The notes under the pieces: model-generated | Told to the model about the DNA's origin: nothing | What the model saw: only the letters and a program-made list of their open reading frames with translations | Databases searched by the model: none | Position numbers and translations under genes: made by a program | In this document: in pieces, positions 37,617-52,600 of the stretch | How positions within the stretch are numbered: the first letter of the stretch is position 1 | Layout of the letters: the number at the start of each line of letters is the position of its first letter | Source: Aphis gossypii | Taxonomy: Eukaryota; Arthropoda; Insecta; Hemiptera; Aphididae | DNA: 64,000 nucleotides | Direction of reading: 5' to 3' | NCBI RefSeq assembly: GCF_020184175.1 | Contig: NC_065530.1 | Location: forward strand, 70,161,260-70,225,259

Positions 37617-40600
37617 GTAAGATGTTTTTTTGTTTAAAATATTTTTTAATATTAATGGAGAGAGAAATTAAAATATTATATTTAGTTGTTTAAATAATAA
37701 TTATATAAAAATGGATGATACATGTGAGATTAAGTAAATACCGCAATTTATAAATAATTAATAGATATCATAATTATTGTGAAGAGAATTAGAGTCAAAC
37801 ATACATTTTATGATGGTAAAAATAGTATTGAGACCTCCAGATTTAGCGATTCAACTAGTGATTTTGGCAGTTTAGTGTACGACTTTTTTAACATATTATT
37901 ACTTGTATTACTTATGTCTTATTAGAAATTATAATAATATAGTAATTACTATTAGTCATTAGTCAGCAAAGCTTTACATGCCTAGTTTACATTTATTGTT
38001 TTCTCTGTTGATCTTTTTGCCTTTATGTAGTTTATTTGATACCATTGGTCCCAGATAGAAAGGGCTAATGTCAATATTATCAACTTTTCAAAGAGTAGCC
38101 GTTTGAAAGTTTGGAAATTTTACACGTTTTAGTATTACAACCACGAATATTATAGAAATCATTAATGTATATTAATCAAATTCTAAGTACATCTATGACT
38201 TAACATTCTTGAATTTACAGTTATTTATAAATTTAACTGTAGTTATGCCATTTAGATTTATCTTTTTCTGACTTAATAAGTCTTTTTTTTCTTTCGATAT
38301 AGGTAATGGTTCATCATAAAATGCTTGTTCTAATATAAATTCTAAATTTTTTGTTCCCCTTCTCTTTAAATTTAATAAGACTTGTTTTATACTAAATTTT
38401 ACCTATCATAAAAGAACAATATCTAACCCATGATTAGAAAATAGAAATACACTTTTTAATTCTTGACTTATGCTATTTATAGACATAATATAATGATAAC
38501 GCTACAAAATTATTAAATCATATTAAGCTTTTTATACCTGTACAGGCTGTACAATAAAGTGATGCAAAAAGCATAAGTCATATTAAGTCTTTTAGAACTG
38601 TAAAATAAAATGATGAAATAGGTATAAATCATGTTATACCCTTTCTACCCAACTTAAAATGTAAAAACTCCAAACATTGCCTATTTATTTCTTCAATAAC
38701 ATAAATATTATTTTTCACTTACTTATGCCAATTGCATCGAAAAAAATCAGCAAAAATCAAACTTTAAATCTACGGAAAAAAAGTTTTTTTTGAAAAATTG
38801 ACATAAAACTTTTCTACCCAGAACGAAAGTCTATGTTATCATATATTGTGTGCTATGAATATTACAAACAATAGATAGCACCAACCATTGTGCCGTTAAG
38901 TATTTTTTTCATCTGAGTTTTTCATGAAATATCTCTACAAGTAATTGTTCGAAAATTCATCATAACACTACAACAAACCTGATGCAAAATAACTAATTTT
39001 GTTTTATAACAACACCATGTATACAAAAGGTCTATAGAGTATAGACGTAGGAAGATGAGGTTTAGTATCCCGAGGCAGCAATCGATCGATCGTACGGGTC
39101 TGCCGAAGGACACACATATGTGTGAGTTTTAATAATAGTATATTAATAATAAAAGAATTGTATTAATCAATTCGTATATATATATATGATGTACAAGCGT
39201 GTGTGCATTAATAAATAATTATAATATATAAGTATTATGTGAGCTACCTCTACGAGTGCACGGATTAAAAATATACTTATAGCCTACAGGGTATGAGAGG
39301 ATGTTACCCTAAAATTGTGTCAATAAAAAACATTATAACATTATATATTTATTTAATTTCAATTTATCGAAAGTAATATTATAAATTTATTAACTTATTT
39401 TTATCAACTTTCTTAAAAATCAAAATTTTTTTCAAGTTTGATTTAAAATTTAAGTTTAATTATTCCATCTTGTTGTGTACAATAGTAATGAAAACTCACA
39501 ATATTTTTGTGATTTATTATGATTGAATAAATGTTACAATAAAAACAATATATGTACCCACTTTAGATATTTAATTCAAATTGTTTTTAGGGATGTTGAT
39601 TATTGATCATAGAATGAATGCAATTAACATTAGGTATATAGAAACGTAAAATGTTACGTTTAGTTAGTTCATGACCAAGCAAAATATATAGAAAAAAAAA
39701 TTAGTTGAATGTAGGTACATAATAATATAAGATGATAAGAGTTTTATTTCAATCTATTAAATATATCTATCAAAGTATATACAATTATTTATTTGTTCAG
39801 TTATACTTAAGAAAAGAAAACACTAAATTAATGTATAGGCCAAGGCTTTTTAATCTAAAAATATGATATGAAATATAGACACTATATAGTATATAATATT
39901 ATTATTTATAATAGTCGAAGTAATTCCGATTGTGTAATATTCATAACATAAAATATTCTCTGTATGTATTGATTCACGTAAGACGTAACGCTTTTTTAAT
40001 GTAGGTACATATCATTATTATGATTTATGTACGTATGGTTGAATTACTTGAATTAATATTATTAGAACGTGTATTATATTATGTTTGGTATTTACCGACG
40101 TAAAATTCTTGGGTTATTGAACGGAGTATCGGATACATGTGTTTTTGATATTTTGAAATTTATCTAAAAATGATTATTATGATTTTGTACACGAAAAAAA
40201 ACAAGTGTAATTCGTTCCTATACAATCGGTTAGTATACCACAAAAAATATTATGTTGCAATAGAAAAAGGTGGAAAAAAATAACACATAGGCATCGGTAT
40301 AATAGTAATTTAACTACAGGCGTTACACAATAGTACGTCATTGGTCGAATACAGCCCACCAGTAGGTAAAAAAAAATATTCAACACCTATTGGTGTATAA
40401 GCTGCTGCTGTATTCCATGTACTGTACAGTATAATATAATATATAATATACACCCGTAATTTGTTTAGAAGACATACCGAAACGTAGTAGCTTGTTGTTC
40501 ATCGCTGTAGCAACGTGGTGCTGTAGGAATCCCGTCTAGCCACTTCTCCCCCTCGATGGTTGTATAATTTAATAATAATAATATGAATGAATACCTGCTT

Positions 40601-43600
40601 TATTTGAAACACATGAAATCGGTCTTGCACGGATGGACGTAATATATTTTATTTTGAAAACATAAGATTTATTAGGCAGATATTCTTTTTCCGTGAAATT
40701 ATTATTATTTTAATTATTACGAAATGTTTATTATAGTAAAATAAATCATTGATTTATTAACTAGTTAGAATTATTACAAGATGAAATCGAAAGTTTGTCT
40801 ACATAATTGCCCACGCCAATAGAAATTTGTATGTTTATTTATTTTTTATATTCAAGGATATTTTAACAATTAACCTCGAATAAAATAAATGTTCTTTATA
40901 CTTCTCTAGCTCCCTAGTATCGAGTTTAGTGTACTTCCGTGTATACGTTTGATTTATTTATATAGAACAATATATTTAGTTACTACTAACTATGTATAAT
41001 ATTTAGTACCTATAGACAATGTTTTTAAGTTTACTCACATTAATTTTTATTTCAATACCTACACAAAGAATAGGTTAGGTCACCATTAGTTTTGATAAAA
41101 ATAATAATCGATCATTTTTACTCTATATGTAATAATACGTAATATAAAGTGCATATAAAATTGATCAATGTTTATGTATGATGCAAATTAGAAGGCTGGT
41201 CGAATGCCAGAAGAATCATTTTATTTTTAAACGATAACAGCCTTGAACAGAAGAATGCAAAGAACGTACTGAAATTGAAAGTAAAACAATCTCGGGAGGA
41301 CCCCGCCCGTTTGTTTACAATCTGAATTTTTTCTGGACCGCGTTTACTAATATGATATTGCTGACTGCGATACGGCTGTACGTTAGAAATACTATATATT
41401 ATTTTACTCCGTTTTGAAGAAGTAATCTATATTTAGTGGTTTTCTTTAACAATAATAATTGTTGTACTATTCAAATCATTTTCTATGACCTATCCATGAC
41501 CTGAAGACGTGTATGCAAAAACCACAATCAACCATGGGTTGAAAAGTTTTCCCATAAGTGTTTAGTCGTGAGAAGCGAAAGGAGCATCACATCTGCTTAG
41601 TGAATAGATTCAAGAGGTAACAAGTAATGATTCAGTCAGCAACATTTTTCCAGTACAATATTTGTTCTTTTAAATATTAAAACATATCGAGAATGTTGTA
41701 TGTTTTTCAAGAAAATATAAATAATTAAATATTTAAAAACATTTTACTTTCCCATTTGTTTTTACCTATTATATAAATTGGACTAACTTATATCTATTGT
41801 TTACTTTTCAATTTATCTTACAATTAATTTGAATATTTTATATGTAGGTATATATTTGTATTATTCATTACATTTATTCGACTTCTCTTCATGATCCAAA
41901 TCAAAATTTAAACAATTATTGTTTTAACAAAAAGAATAAAACTTTATTCACATATAGAATTTTTGCAATAAATTTAACTTTTTAATTGTATGCATAATTT
42001 TTTACGTTCTTATAATTCTTTCATTTTAATTAATAATCCTGTACATTGAACTAAAAATATGAAAGTTTATGAACAATTTCGGCCTTATAGTTCTAAATTT
42101 TTCAGACCGAATCGTCATACATATATTTAAGTATGTTATATTTTAAACTTATCATAAATGCGGTTTTGATGTTCTAAACTAAACCGTTCAGTCACAACCA
42201 CGTATAAACGAGATTTAAAAATTTCCTTTCGTGATACATGCTGCATATTTATATTTTGATCTTAATATATAAATATATATGTATAAACCTAGTATCTTAA
42301 ATCATGAAATTTATCAGTCGAGTTCATTGGTTTGTCCGATAATTTGTACTTATAAAACCGCACATGAGTAGTTTAAATACGTAAAAAATAACTTCTATGA
42401 AGCTGTTGCGTGTATACGTTATAATAAAGTAGGCAACCAATTTATCGTAATTCCATACTTCTTTATACATACTCGATATTAACGATATAATATAACTATA
42501 TACAATATTCGTGAAAGCACAAACACTATTTTATGTATTTAAATTTCAATCGACTGGTGTGGATCAAAATTTATATTTCCGTTTCATAGTCACGTGCACG
42601 TTGTATAACGTTAATTATGATAATTTCATTCGGTAAACGTATCTGTTAATAAGCACGTTCATCTTTTCAGGATATAGAGGTAGGTACGTGTGTGTGGCAT
42701 GTACGCGCTTTCGTTTTAGTCGTCCACTAACCAGGACCAAAATTTTGTCAATTGGGTGTGTGCAATGATTATAATACACGGCGAACGATAACACTTGTCG
42801 CGTAACATTTGAAATCTTGTTTAATAATAATTTCTAGATTAATAACAGACATATACATGTACATCAGCGAGGAGTGTATTTATTTAATTTGTTTCACTTA
42901 TCCCCGCGTGTTTTAGTTGTACTTTCTCGTCAACAAATACCAGTTATGGTTAAACGATATAATGTACGCACTACTGGAGAAATTTTCATAGTATACCCCA
43001 TGTGACAGTGTGTGAATGTATGTGTAGGTATGTGTAATTTAGGTTCGATATTGTAATTCATACCATCAAAGTCTAGGTATATCGTGTTTGAAAATATGAA
43101 GTTCATCTGAAAATGAATATGAGAGAGTTGCTCATCATACATTCATTTGGATTATAAATATGATTTTATATTGATATAATACAGTAGTTGAAATTCATCT
43201 TTATAATATATTCATAATTAAATTTAAATTGAGTTTTTTTCATGAATATTTTTTATTTAATTTATTTCCGTTAGCTGGAAGAAGATTTTTGAAGTAATTT
43301 ATAATATGTAATTATAAATATATATTTTCTTATGTATTGTCTCGTATGTAATTGGAAATGCTGTTTATATCATCAGCAGTTATACTATAACGGTACTGTT
43401 TATAATATATTTGATGTTAAATACTTAATTTTTTTGGACAAAAACATTTACAATAAAATAAAACTGTTGACAAATTCTGGGAAACACTAAACGTCGATTA
43501 AATTTTCATTCTCCGATTTTTCAAATACCATATAGGTACGTACGGGAACACAGACAATACATTTGTTTTCTTTTGTCGCTCTACCGCTGTTTCACATAAC

Positions 43601-46600
43601 ACATTATATTATATTATATTTATTAATGTTAGATTTACGTAACATTTTTTTTTTTACCAGAGTAACTGTGAGAAAATCTGTGTTATTATGTTGATAGTTT
43701 TTTCAAATCTCCAAAAATAAATATTTAAAACCAACAATAAATTTTTTTTTTATAAAACGTACTTAGATACGTGATATTAAGAAGTAAAAATTAAACTTAA
43801 ATTGTATTTTGGAAATGTGAAAACCTATACCACTTTATGCTTTACGATAGTTGTATAAGTCTTTCAGTTTGTAATCGATTATTATTACCTATAATTAACC
43901 ATCAATTATTACTAAACACAAACTTGTGGTGTGCAATATGTTTACGTGCGTCCGTTTAGCGTGAATACCGGGTGAAAGAAAAAGTGATATTACTGGTTAA
44001 ATTAAAATATATTTAAAATAATAATTTCCAACGACAGCAGCAGAAGGTAATAACTCGTAATTCGACGATCATAATATATTATAGCATTTTAAATTTTGCG
44101 GAGAACAATCGTAGACGATTATATACCGCAGTCAAAGTGACACTGGGGTCGTTGGGCCAGAGGTCCTCGACGACGACGCATTATTAGCCACTGGGTCTGT
44201 TGTTTTTCAAGGGCCGCCTTATAATGTTTAAAATATATACGAAAGACGCGTTTGACGGGTTTCGAATTGTACGCGTAGTAGTAAAAAAAAAAAATAAATA
44301 ATATTAACGATAGTAATAATAATAATAATAATAATATTCACTTTCACGGCTGCCGGCGAGAAGATCCCACGACAAGCTCGTGACCGGCACGCGTATATGT
44401 ATACACTATACGGCGGCGTCGGCGGCGGTGCAAGCGAGTCGGAGAGAATATACGCGCGTAAAATCACTCACGACAAGTTTTCTCTCCGACCAAACATCGT
44501 TGCCCCGTCCCCGCGAACTCCGGCTCGAGATCGTCTTCTCCGACGAACACTATACACAACGTTATGCTACACGAGCGTCTTTCTCTTCGATGGGTTAGGT
44601 ATTATTATTTATCACGCCATTACGAAATATCTTCTATTGCTGCAGCCGCAGCCGCCACCGTCGTCGTCGTCGTCGTTGTTGTTCGTGTGTGTGTACATAC
44701 GCACCTATATCATTATTATTATTATTATTATTATTGCAGGTCTGTGGGATAACTATAAAATAATAACAATATATTAATGTATAGTAATATATGGAATATG
44801 CCCAACGCACACCGCAGCGTATTGTAATAATATTACAATACAATCGTTTATATTGAAAACCTTTTGTTGTTTCCGCGCGTCTCTTGTCTTATATACTGCA
44901 GTGAAAAAAAATGTTTTTTTTCCGTTCGTCGCGCGTGGTGCGGGTCAAAAACTCAATCACACGACAATAATAATTACTTTATTATCATCACGCGTACATG
45001 GGGTATAATATGGGCGCGGGACCCGATACTGGCAGCCGAGTCTGACAGCTTTTCATTTTATTTTTACGAGGTGGGCGAAAATTCGTTCTTCCCTATATAG
45101 ACATAATATGCGAGTATATAGCTTGATTCCGTGATGGCAAAGAAACACCGTAGTGACCCAGGCTTTAGGTAGAAAGCGCGTTATAGATTAAATTGGACAC
45201 CGCCACATCGGTGAAAGTTGTGTTGACCGGCGGCAATGTCTCCCCCGGTAATTTTTTTTCGATTTTCGGTGGTTTCCGCGACGATGACGGTCTCACACTC
45301 ACAAATAACAGCGCACCATCTGTCCTGGACCAACGTGGATGGCGGCAGATACGACATGTTTTTTTACATATTACTTAAGTTTCTTGACGTGTCGTATATT
45401 GTCGCCCCATAATATTATTATAAAATATATTATTCAATAATAATCGTTTTGAAATCGGCACATATTATATTCCGCGGCGCTAATATTTATCTATATAATT
45501 TTACATCATTCCTCACGTAGATTCCTTTTCTAGCTCGACGCGTGTATAAATTATAAAACGCGCTTGCACATTATTTTACGCAACACTGCAACATATCGAA
45601 AGCCCATGGTGAGGATACGTGTACAGTTTATTACGTGACAGCTCATCCGCTCTATAGTCAAACGATGTTTTTTTTTTACACAGTCGGCTATAATATTGTA
45701 TATAGTATAGTATTTTGCAATTAAAAATAGCTGTGATAAAATGTAAAAAAAATATTTTCTATTGACGTTCATTTTACCAAGAAAAATAGGCGGAAATCTG
45801 GGTGTCTTGGGCTGAAAAATAGATGAGTTAGGTAATGGTTGATTGTAATTATCTGTATAGTTCTTGTAAATTATAATATTGTCCTACATATTATGAAGGT
45901 TTCAATGTTGTAAAGCTTAATATATATTACAAATTAAATTGTCGAAGATAAGTCTTGTTTCTTTATAAATTGTTACGTTAAAAACATTTTTTTTTTTTAA
46001 TTCTGATGAATAATTCCTTCTTCAATAATTGCGATTGGACAGCGAATTTTCTAGTTGAGTTTTTATTGTACCGTAATGCATTAGTAACTGTCAAAATAAA
46101 AAAGAAACATTTTTAAACGTCCGGACTAAAGTGATCATGAACAGTAAATAGTAATTTCACTTCTATATTGCCACAGTATTAAGAACAACTGAACAAGATC
46201 TCCTTAATGAAAAAATATATATTTATTTATTATTCACGAATTGTACATAAATATAATACTATTATTTAAATACTTAAACATTTCGATAAAAACTATAAAA
46301 AATGTGTTGTATTCGTTAACACTGGAAATGTATCTGTGTATTAGTTTTTTATAGTAAATATATTATGTTTACTATACCTTTAATATACCTCGTATGAATT
46401 TAAAATATTTTGTTGATTAGACATACTTCAATACTTGTATGTAATAGATACATCATGATTCATGATAAGTCATACTCGTCCTTCAAATGATTTTAGTTTA
46501 TCATAGAATTGATTTTTAGTTGAAGACTTTAAGTATATTGTACTTTTTATTATAATTTCAAGTTTTAACTAATATATAAGTTTATATTTTAGTAAAATGA

Positions 46601-49600
46601 TTTTAACAATATGTTAAGAGTTGTTATTTAACTTACAATAAGTATAAAAGTACTTGCTATTCATTTCAGTTTGAACTAACATATTTATATCTTTAATTAC
46701 AAATAAGAATATTATACTGTTCTTGCTAAATGATTTTAATAGTCTATTCATAAGTACTACATCTCTGACTTTCACTTTTATTTATTATCTATATTATGTC
46801 TACGTATAATTTATCTGCAAACAAACTCATTAATTCATTAATTATTATGTGAAATAATCAAAAACATCTTTCATGTACTTAAAAATTAAAGTATTTTTAT
46901 CTTAAAGGTCAATTTAAATGATTATTTATACAACAGTAAAATCTTGAATGGTTTATGTAGTATTTTTGTATGTTTAAATTTTTAAACAGTAGATTCTAAA
47001 TAAAAATAAATTAAACTTTTATTGTTAATCTTTAAAAAAAAATTTTACTAACTACCAGTTCATTAATTTTTAATGATACATAATTTTTACTATCTATATT
47101 TAGATTTTGTAAGAATTAATCAATATCAAAAATAATTTTACATTATATTGATTAGAAACATATTATATGTATCATCAATAATAACGTCGTCATAGACATT
47201 TAACTAGTAAGAAAAGTACTAATTAAAATTAGTTTTATCTATATATTTTTGCGTATATTTGTATAGAATAATTAAAAGGTTTGGCATAATTATATTAATC
47301 TCGCATTTGTGTGAGATGGCGTTCGAATGTAATTACGAAACAAGTGAAATTAAATTAAAACAATAATATAAAATATTCCGGCGTTCGTCAATTGCACCGA
47401 TTTTCTAGACTATACCTATCTGAAATCTATACATGTTTTGCGCCCGTAAATTTATCACAAATTAATAATTAATAATCTATACATTGATTGCACCAGGAAA
47501 ATATAATATTATATAAGTAGGTAGGTACTATAATATATTTTAGATATTTTATTTCAATTAAATAGACAAAAAAAGTACATAATAAATGTTTACGTTAACA
47601 TAAGTTACTATCAAAATTCAAAACCCACAAAAATACTTGTTGACAATTTAATTGAATTAAATTATTAAGTCTTGAATACAATCAAAAATATAGAATAATA
47701 ACACATAAAATAAATTGCAATTTCAAAAATCGTAAAATATTAAAGTATTAAATGATATCGTTTATTATTTTTAAACTTCAATAATCGCAATTATAATTTA
47801 TTACCTTTTTTGTACCTCTATATCGTCCGGCGTAGTTGATGTATATTTACCTTTTTGAATCCCATAATTTTTTTTCCTTACCTGTAATTTTGTCACAATT
47901 TACATAATATTATGTTTAAATATTCAACACATACAGCCTTATACACTGAAGTTGTACAGTTATATAATATAATATATCAAATTTATTGAATTTATTGAAT
48001 TATAAATTTTGTTTTTTTTTATAGTATGTAGGTATTTTATGATATTTGAACAGTTTGATTTCTCTTACTCATAATTGGTAAGCATTTTTCTCGCATAAGT
48101 AATGCGCGGTGCAATAAGCGTATTAGGTGCAATACCAATACGCCTCCTCTTTCCTGCGACCTTGAAATTACTCGGGAAACATGTTGCCTACGCAAATCAC
48201 ACGTTTTCACAAAGCATGTATACATTATGTAATCCGCACCTGTAAATGATCTAGTTGTTTTTTTTCTAAATATCTATAAGTTTTAAGAAAAAAAGTGAAA
48301 TATTCTGTTCACAAGACGTGTTCTATAGGTACCTACGCATGTAAAATATAAGCTTGTTCCGAGTGTAAGACGTTTATTGTGGTTACTGGTTATGATAGTA
48401 TGGCGTGTTATCTGAACTCTGAAGGACACGGCAAGTATATGATGCATATTATACATGGACGGACATACCTATCTGATACTTACATCTGTGTACATCGTGT
48501 CTTGTGAGTTGTGGTGACTTACTTAAAGAATATAAATGGAAATAATGTATGCTTTTGAAATTTTATTACATTTCGTTTGAAACGGATTTTGTAAATCGCA
48601 ATAGTGTTCAACAACAGAACACGGTTCTGCGATTTCGATATAATGTATTTGGATCACGTGCCGATTTCGTATGACATCAGAATTTAATAAATATTATATT
48701 TCATTAATACTTTAGTTTCAGATCAGTGATATCGGGTAATCAGGTCAAAATAAAAACTAAAATAAAATACAATATCACATCTGTTATTGTAGTTTGCTGC
48801 GATCAGTAACATTACAACTCATTTGCGTTATAAGATCATAACGCGCGGCTATTTAATTATTATCATTTCAAATTATTCGCAGTAAACGTCCGCCGTAACG
48901 TGTTGCGGGCGCAGGTGTCGAAACTATACATAATTTTATAGTGATCTAGCTGAGCTAGAAACCCGACGGGATTTAAAACAATACTGATTTCAAAGATTAT
49001 TATTATTATTATCATCGTCGTCGTTATACAACCTACGATATTATTTCGACGGTAGTTACGTCACGCGTTACCCTATAGAAGATTGGCGTTTTACTTCATT
49101 TCTTCAGCTTTTGTTCCGAAACCGTTCGCGGCGCACAATGGAATACTTGCGAGCTGCATGCCTGCATACGCTTATGCCGGCTGCATGACGCGAAAACTTA
49201 CGCACGTTCAGTGGGCGACGGAAATATTATAAAAGGTCAGTAGGTCTCCGGTGCGAGCATTGTATAGCAGTACCTATATACGTATACGACACTCTGTCAT
49301 AGCGTCTAACCACAACGAATATAATATGATATACGCTCGCGTTATTATACAGACGCAATAATATAATATCATATTATTGTTATTTTTATGCATACCGGCG
49401 TGGACCGACGGGCACGCGACGACCTAAAAAATCGGCATTCCGTGGCGTGCCAAAGACACACGCGCTGGTAATGCTTACTGTTATTGTTTAAGAGTGTCGA
49501 ACGTCATTCAATTTCGCACTTACAGCGCGCGTACGGTATGCGCGTCTGTGGCCAGGAGTATTTTTAAACAGACCTATAAACACTGTACCTATTGCGGATC

Positions 49601-52600
49601 GCGATTAATGCACGCCAGGGTGTGTTCATTTGACGGTCATCGGCTTTCAAATCCGTATAGTTATTCATTCAAAGCACGTCACATAAAAATATTTTTGCGA
49701 TGTTTTCAAAATATCTCATAGCCCAAATATAATGCAGATTTTCTAGACCAGGAACAAATACCTCTGAAAGAAAGCTCGCGCGGGTCGAATTAGAAATTTG
49801 ATGATATTATTATCGTTTATATTCATTTCATGGAGTATGTTGTTTATAATATTTTCAACTCAACAAAATAGATTTTATCGTTTATATTGCTGTTACGAAT
49901 AAGTCGTCTTCTTGTAGTAACTATTAAACGGCGGTTTTAGTTTTTGAAATATAACTCTGGAAAATTATTAGGGATTCGCCATTAGTAAAATGTATAAAGT
50001 TTTTTGGTTTAACTAAACTCAAATTAAAATATAAGTTAAATGGGTATTTACGTGCGTTTCTAGAGAATTCTAAGGAGGTCTAGCAAGTGTATAGAATTTT
50101 ATAATAAGATAAGTACTTAAATACCGTTATCTACTATGTATACATTAAAATGTGTTTAAGTTTGGATAAGAGGAGGTTAAAGGAGTAGGTCGTGTACTTG
50201 TAAGTTGGCTATGGATGGGTAATGGGTATATACGATGAGAACTAACACTGCAGTATGCGTCGTTGAACTACGGAAATGCATTGAAGTATCGTTTACTGTA
50301 CAGTACAACCGTAATTTTTCAACGTTAGTTCAATCCTTTTGTACGTGGTAGTTACACGGAATAGAATTAAACGTTTCATAGGTAGAGGTACTTCAAAAGT
50401 TTTCAAAGGTATTTTGTGTGTGTGTGTATGAGTGTGTGGAGTGCTGTATAGTTGTACAACAATCAAATTGCAATATTGTCCGTATAAGTCTTTGTGGAAA
50501 GCTAGTCACACGAATCACGTAATATTAAAGTAATTTAACCGTTTTCGTTTTTTTTTTATTCGCAGGCTCAGTCAAGACTTCGTTGATGTCTGGTTCGTCG
50601 TTTAACATCACATGGCACCTGGCGTATCCTCACCGGGTAAGTTAATAGCTCTGTAATACTCTCACTAGCTGTATATACCGTCCGAGATCACGACCTAATG
50701 TGTCGACGAAATGTCTTTAGCTATCGGCGGCGGACTGTGCGAGTGAAAACTCCGCGATGACAATAGGTGATTGCGCAAGCTCAACGAGGATCCCCGGACG
50801 TTAATATTGTTATTAATCACCGTCGCTAATCATTATTACTTTAGACCGTCGTGGCACGGCCTCCACTCCGTATATAGTGCAATAAAAATATAATGTTTAC
50901 CTATCCAGCCTCTGTCGGAGCCGCACGATATTCTGTGTTTACAGGGTGATTATAGGCGCATTGTATTATTATTAATTAGTCGTTTGTGTAAGGGTAGACA
51001 ATAATAAATATATATAATAATAGACGGTTATGCAATTTGATAGTCCTTCTACCGGCAGTAAAAAACTTGCTGCAAATAAATCTTTAATTGTATTTTTTAA
51101 ATGATTCTATATTATATAGTGCCGTGGTATTGTTAAATCTATTATATTATATTACATTCAGAGTCTTTTGAGGTAGTATTCTTTTGTCACGTATACGACA
51201 TACAGTTTTTCTAGTTCACGATTTGACTTCACGAGTTTCTATCTATATTATGATGTACAAACTTAAGTAAAAAAAAAGTTTACTATTTTATCGCATATTA
51301 TTGTCATAGTATATTATAATGTGCATTACCACCTAATAATTTGATTTGTTCATATTTTGTAGCTTATAATAAGTCATTTTTATAAACCATTTCAACACAG
51401 TCAAAAATATTTAGTTGACTATTAATTTAATTTATAAAAATTTAAATATATATGCATCTGACAGGTGATACATACACAGAAAAAAAACCGTAGTTATGAA
51501 ATTATAATCGTTATCGTCGTCTTAAAATCCACGAGCAAACGGGATTGTGTAACGTACGTCATACAACGTAATAAATATAAGTTACAAGTACAAAAGTATT
51601 CGCTTAACATTTCTCTGAGGGTTTAAATTTATAGAACCCTCTTTCTGTATGACTGTATTCGTGTCTATACGGTGTTAGATGAAGTTAAATGCTGTATGTT
51701 AGATTATGTTACGTCAGAACAAATAAAAAAATAGCCTCTCATCGTGTCCTACTGTTAACGTAGATACACATGTAAACCCGTTTGATTTGCAGCAGAAGCT
51801 GTTCAAACCAGATCAACAGAATTTCGCGATTAAAAAAAAAAAATAGATCCAATAATATTATAAGTATACCTACCTATATGTAACTTTCGCGTGTGTTGCC
51901 TTGAGTTATTTCTTTACACTATAGCTGCAGTCGCTTAACGGCTTTTAGATATATTCTCCAGTTTTTTATCAACCTCGTATGTTTTTTCATTACTTTCTCC
52001 AAGAATTCCTGTCGGTACGATCTTTGGTGGAGTTTCGAGAGCACTAGGAATCACTAGAGTGTATAAGGTCACTGACTCGAATCGAAGCGCCACACTTAAA
52101 CACATATATGCACAGATTTATACTACGAACTATACGTAGGCTTATACTTGTGAGGTTTGCAAGTGTATATATTCCACTTTTACTTGTTGATTGTCCAATT
52201 ATTTCTATAAATCGTAAATTTTCTCTAAATTGCTGTAAAGTTGCAGCGCGTAGCGTTTATTTATTTTTAATTAGATACTATGTGTTATTTTAAATGAAAT
52301 GAGTATTTTCATTGATGTTTTTATTATTATTTATAAAGGGAGGAATCAAACTTCAAGTACTAGACAATTACCAGAGGCCAGTATTGGATTTAACTCCAGT
52401 CACGAAAGATTCTGATTTTTTGAGAACCGACGCAACGTGAGTACATTTTATAATTATAATTAAGATAAGTAATGTACTACTAGTAATGTGATGTTGATTA
52501 TTATCTTTAAAGTAAAAAATTAAATAAAACGTTTAAAAAATTATTACATATTTAGTTTTTTGGACTGTCACCCAATTCGTATTAAAAAAAATGGAATATA

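Larger units (their letters stand above)
37617..50565 (+). other. Intron of about 12.9 kb with internal CpG-rich blocks
   Basis: AT-rich DNA with no supported gene. It contains a direct duplication of about 60 bp (TCATATTAAG near 38518 and again near 38578), an ATT-rich stretch with two microsatellites (44312-44336, 44712-44735) and CpG-rich blocks at about 44100-45370 and 48850-49700. Short frames inside these blocks have no domain content. The blocks could be enhancers or alternative promoters. Confidence 0.6.

Noticed and set aside
44397..44777. 126-codon frame in the intronic CpG block
   Set aside because: It is driven by CGT/ATT microsatellites (Ser and Ile runs) and overlaps open frames on both strands.
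48037..48225. - strand frame with [18 protein letters not shown]
   Set aside because: It briefly looked like a transposase fragment, but there are no conserved residues and no neighbouring homologous sequence in either direction.
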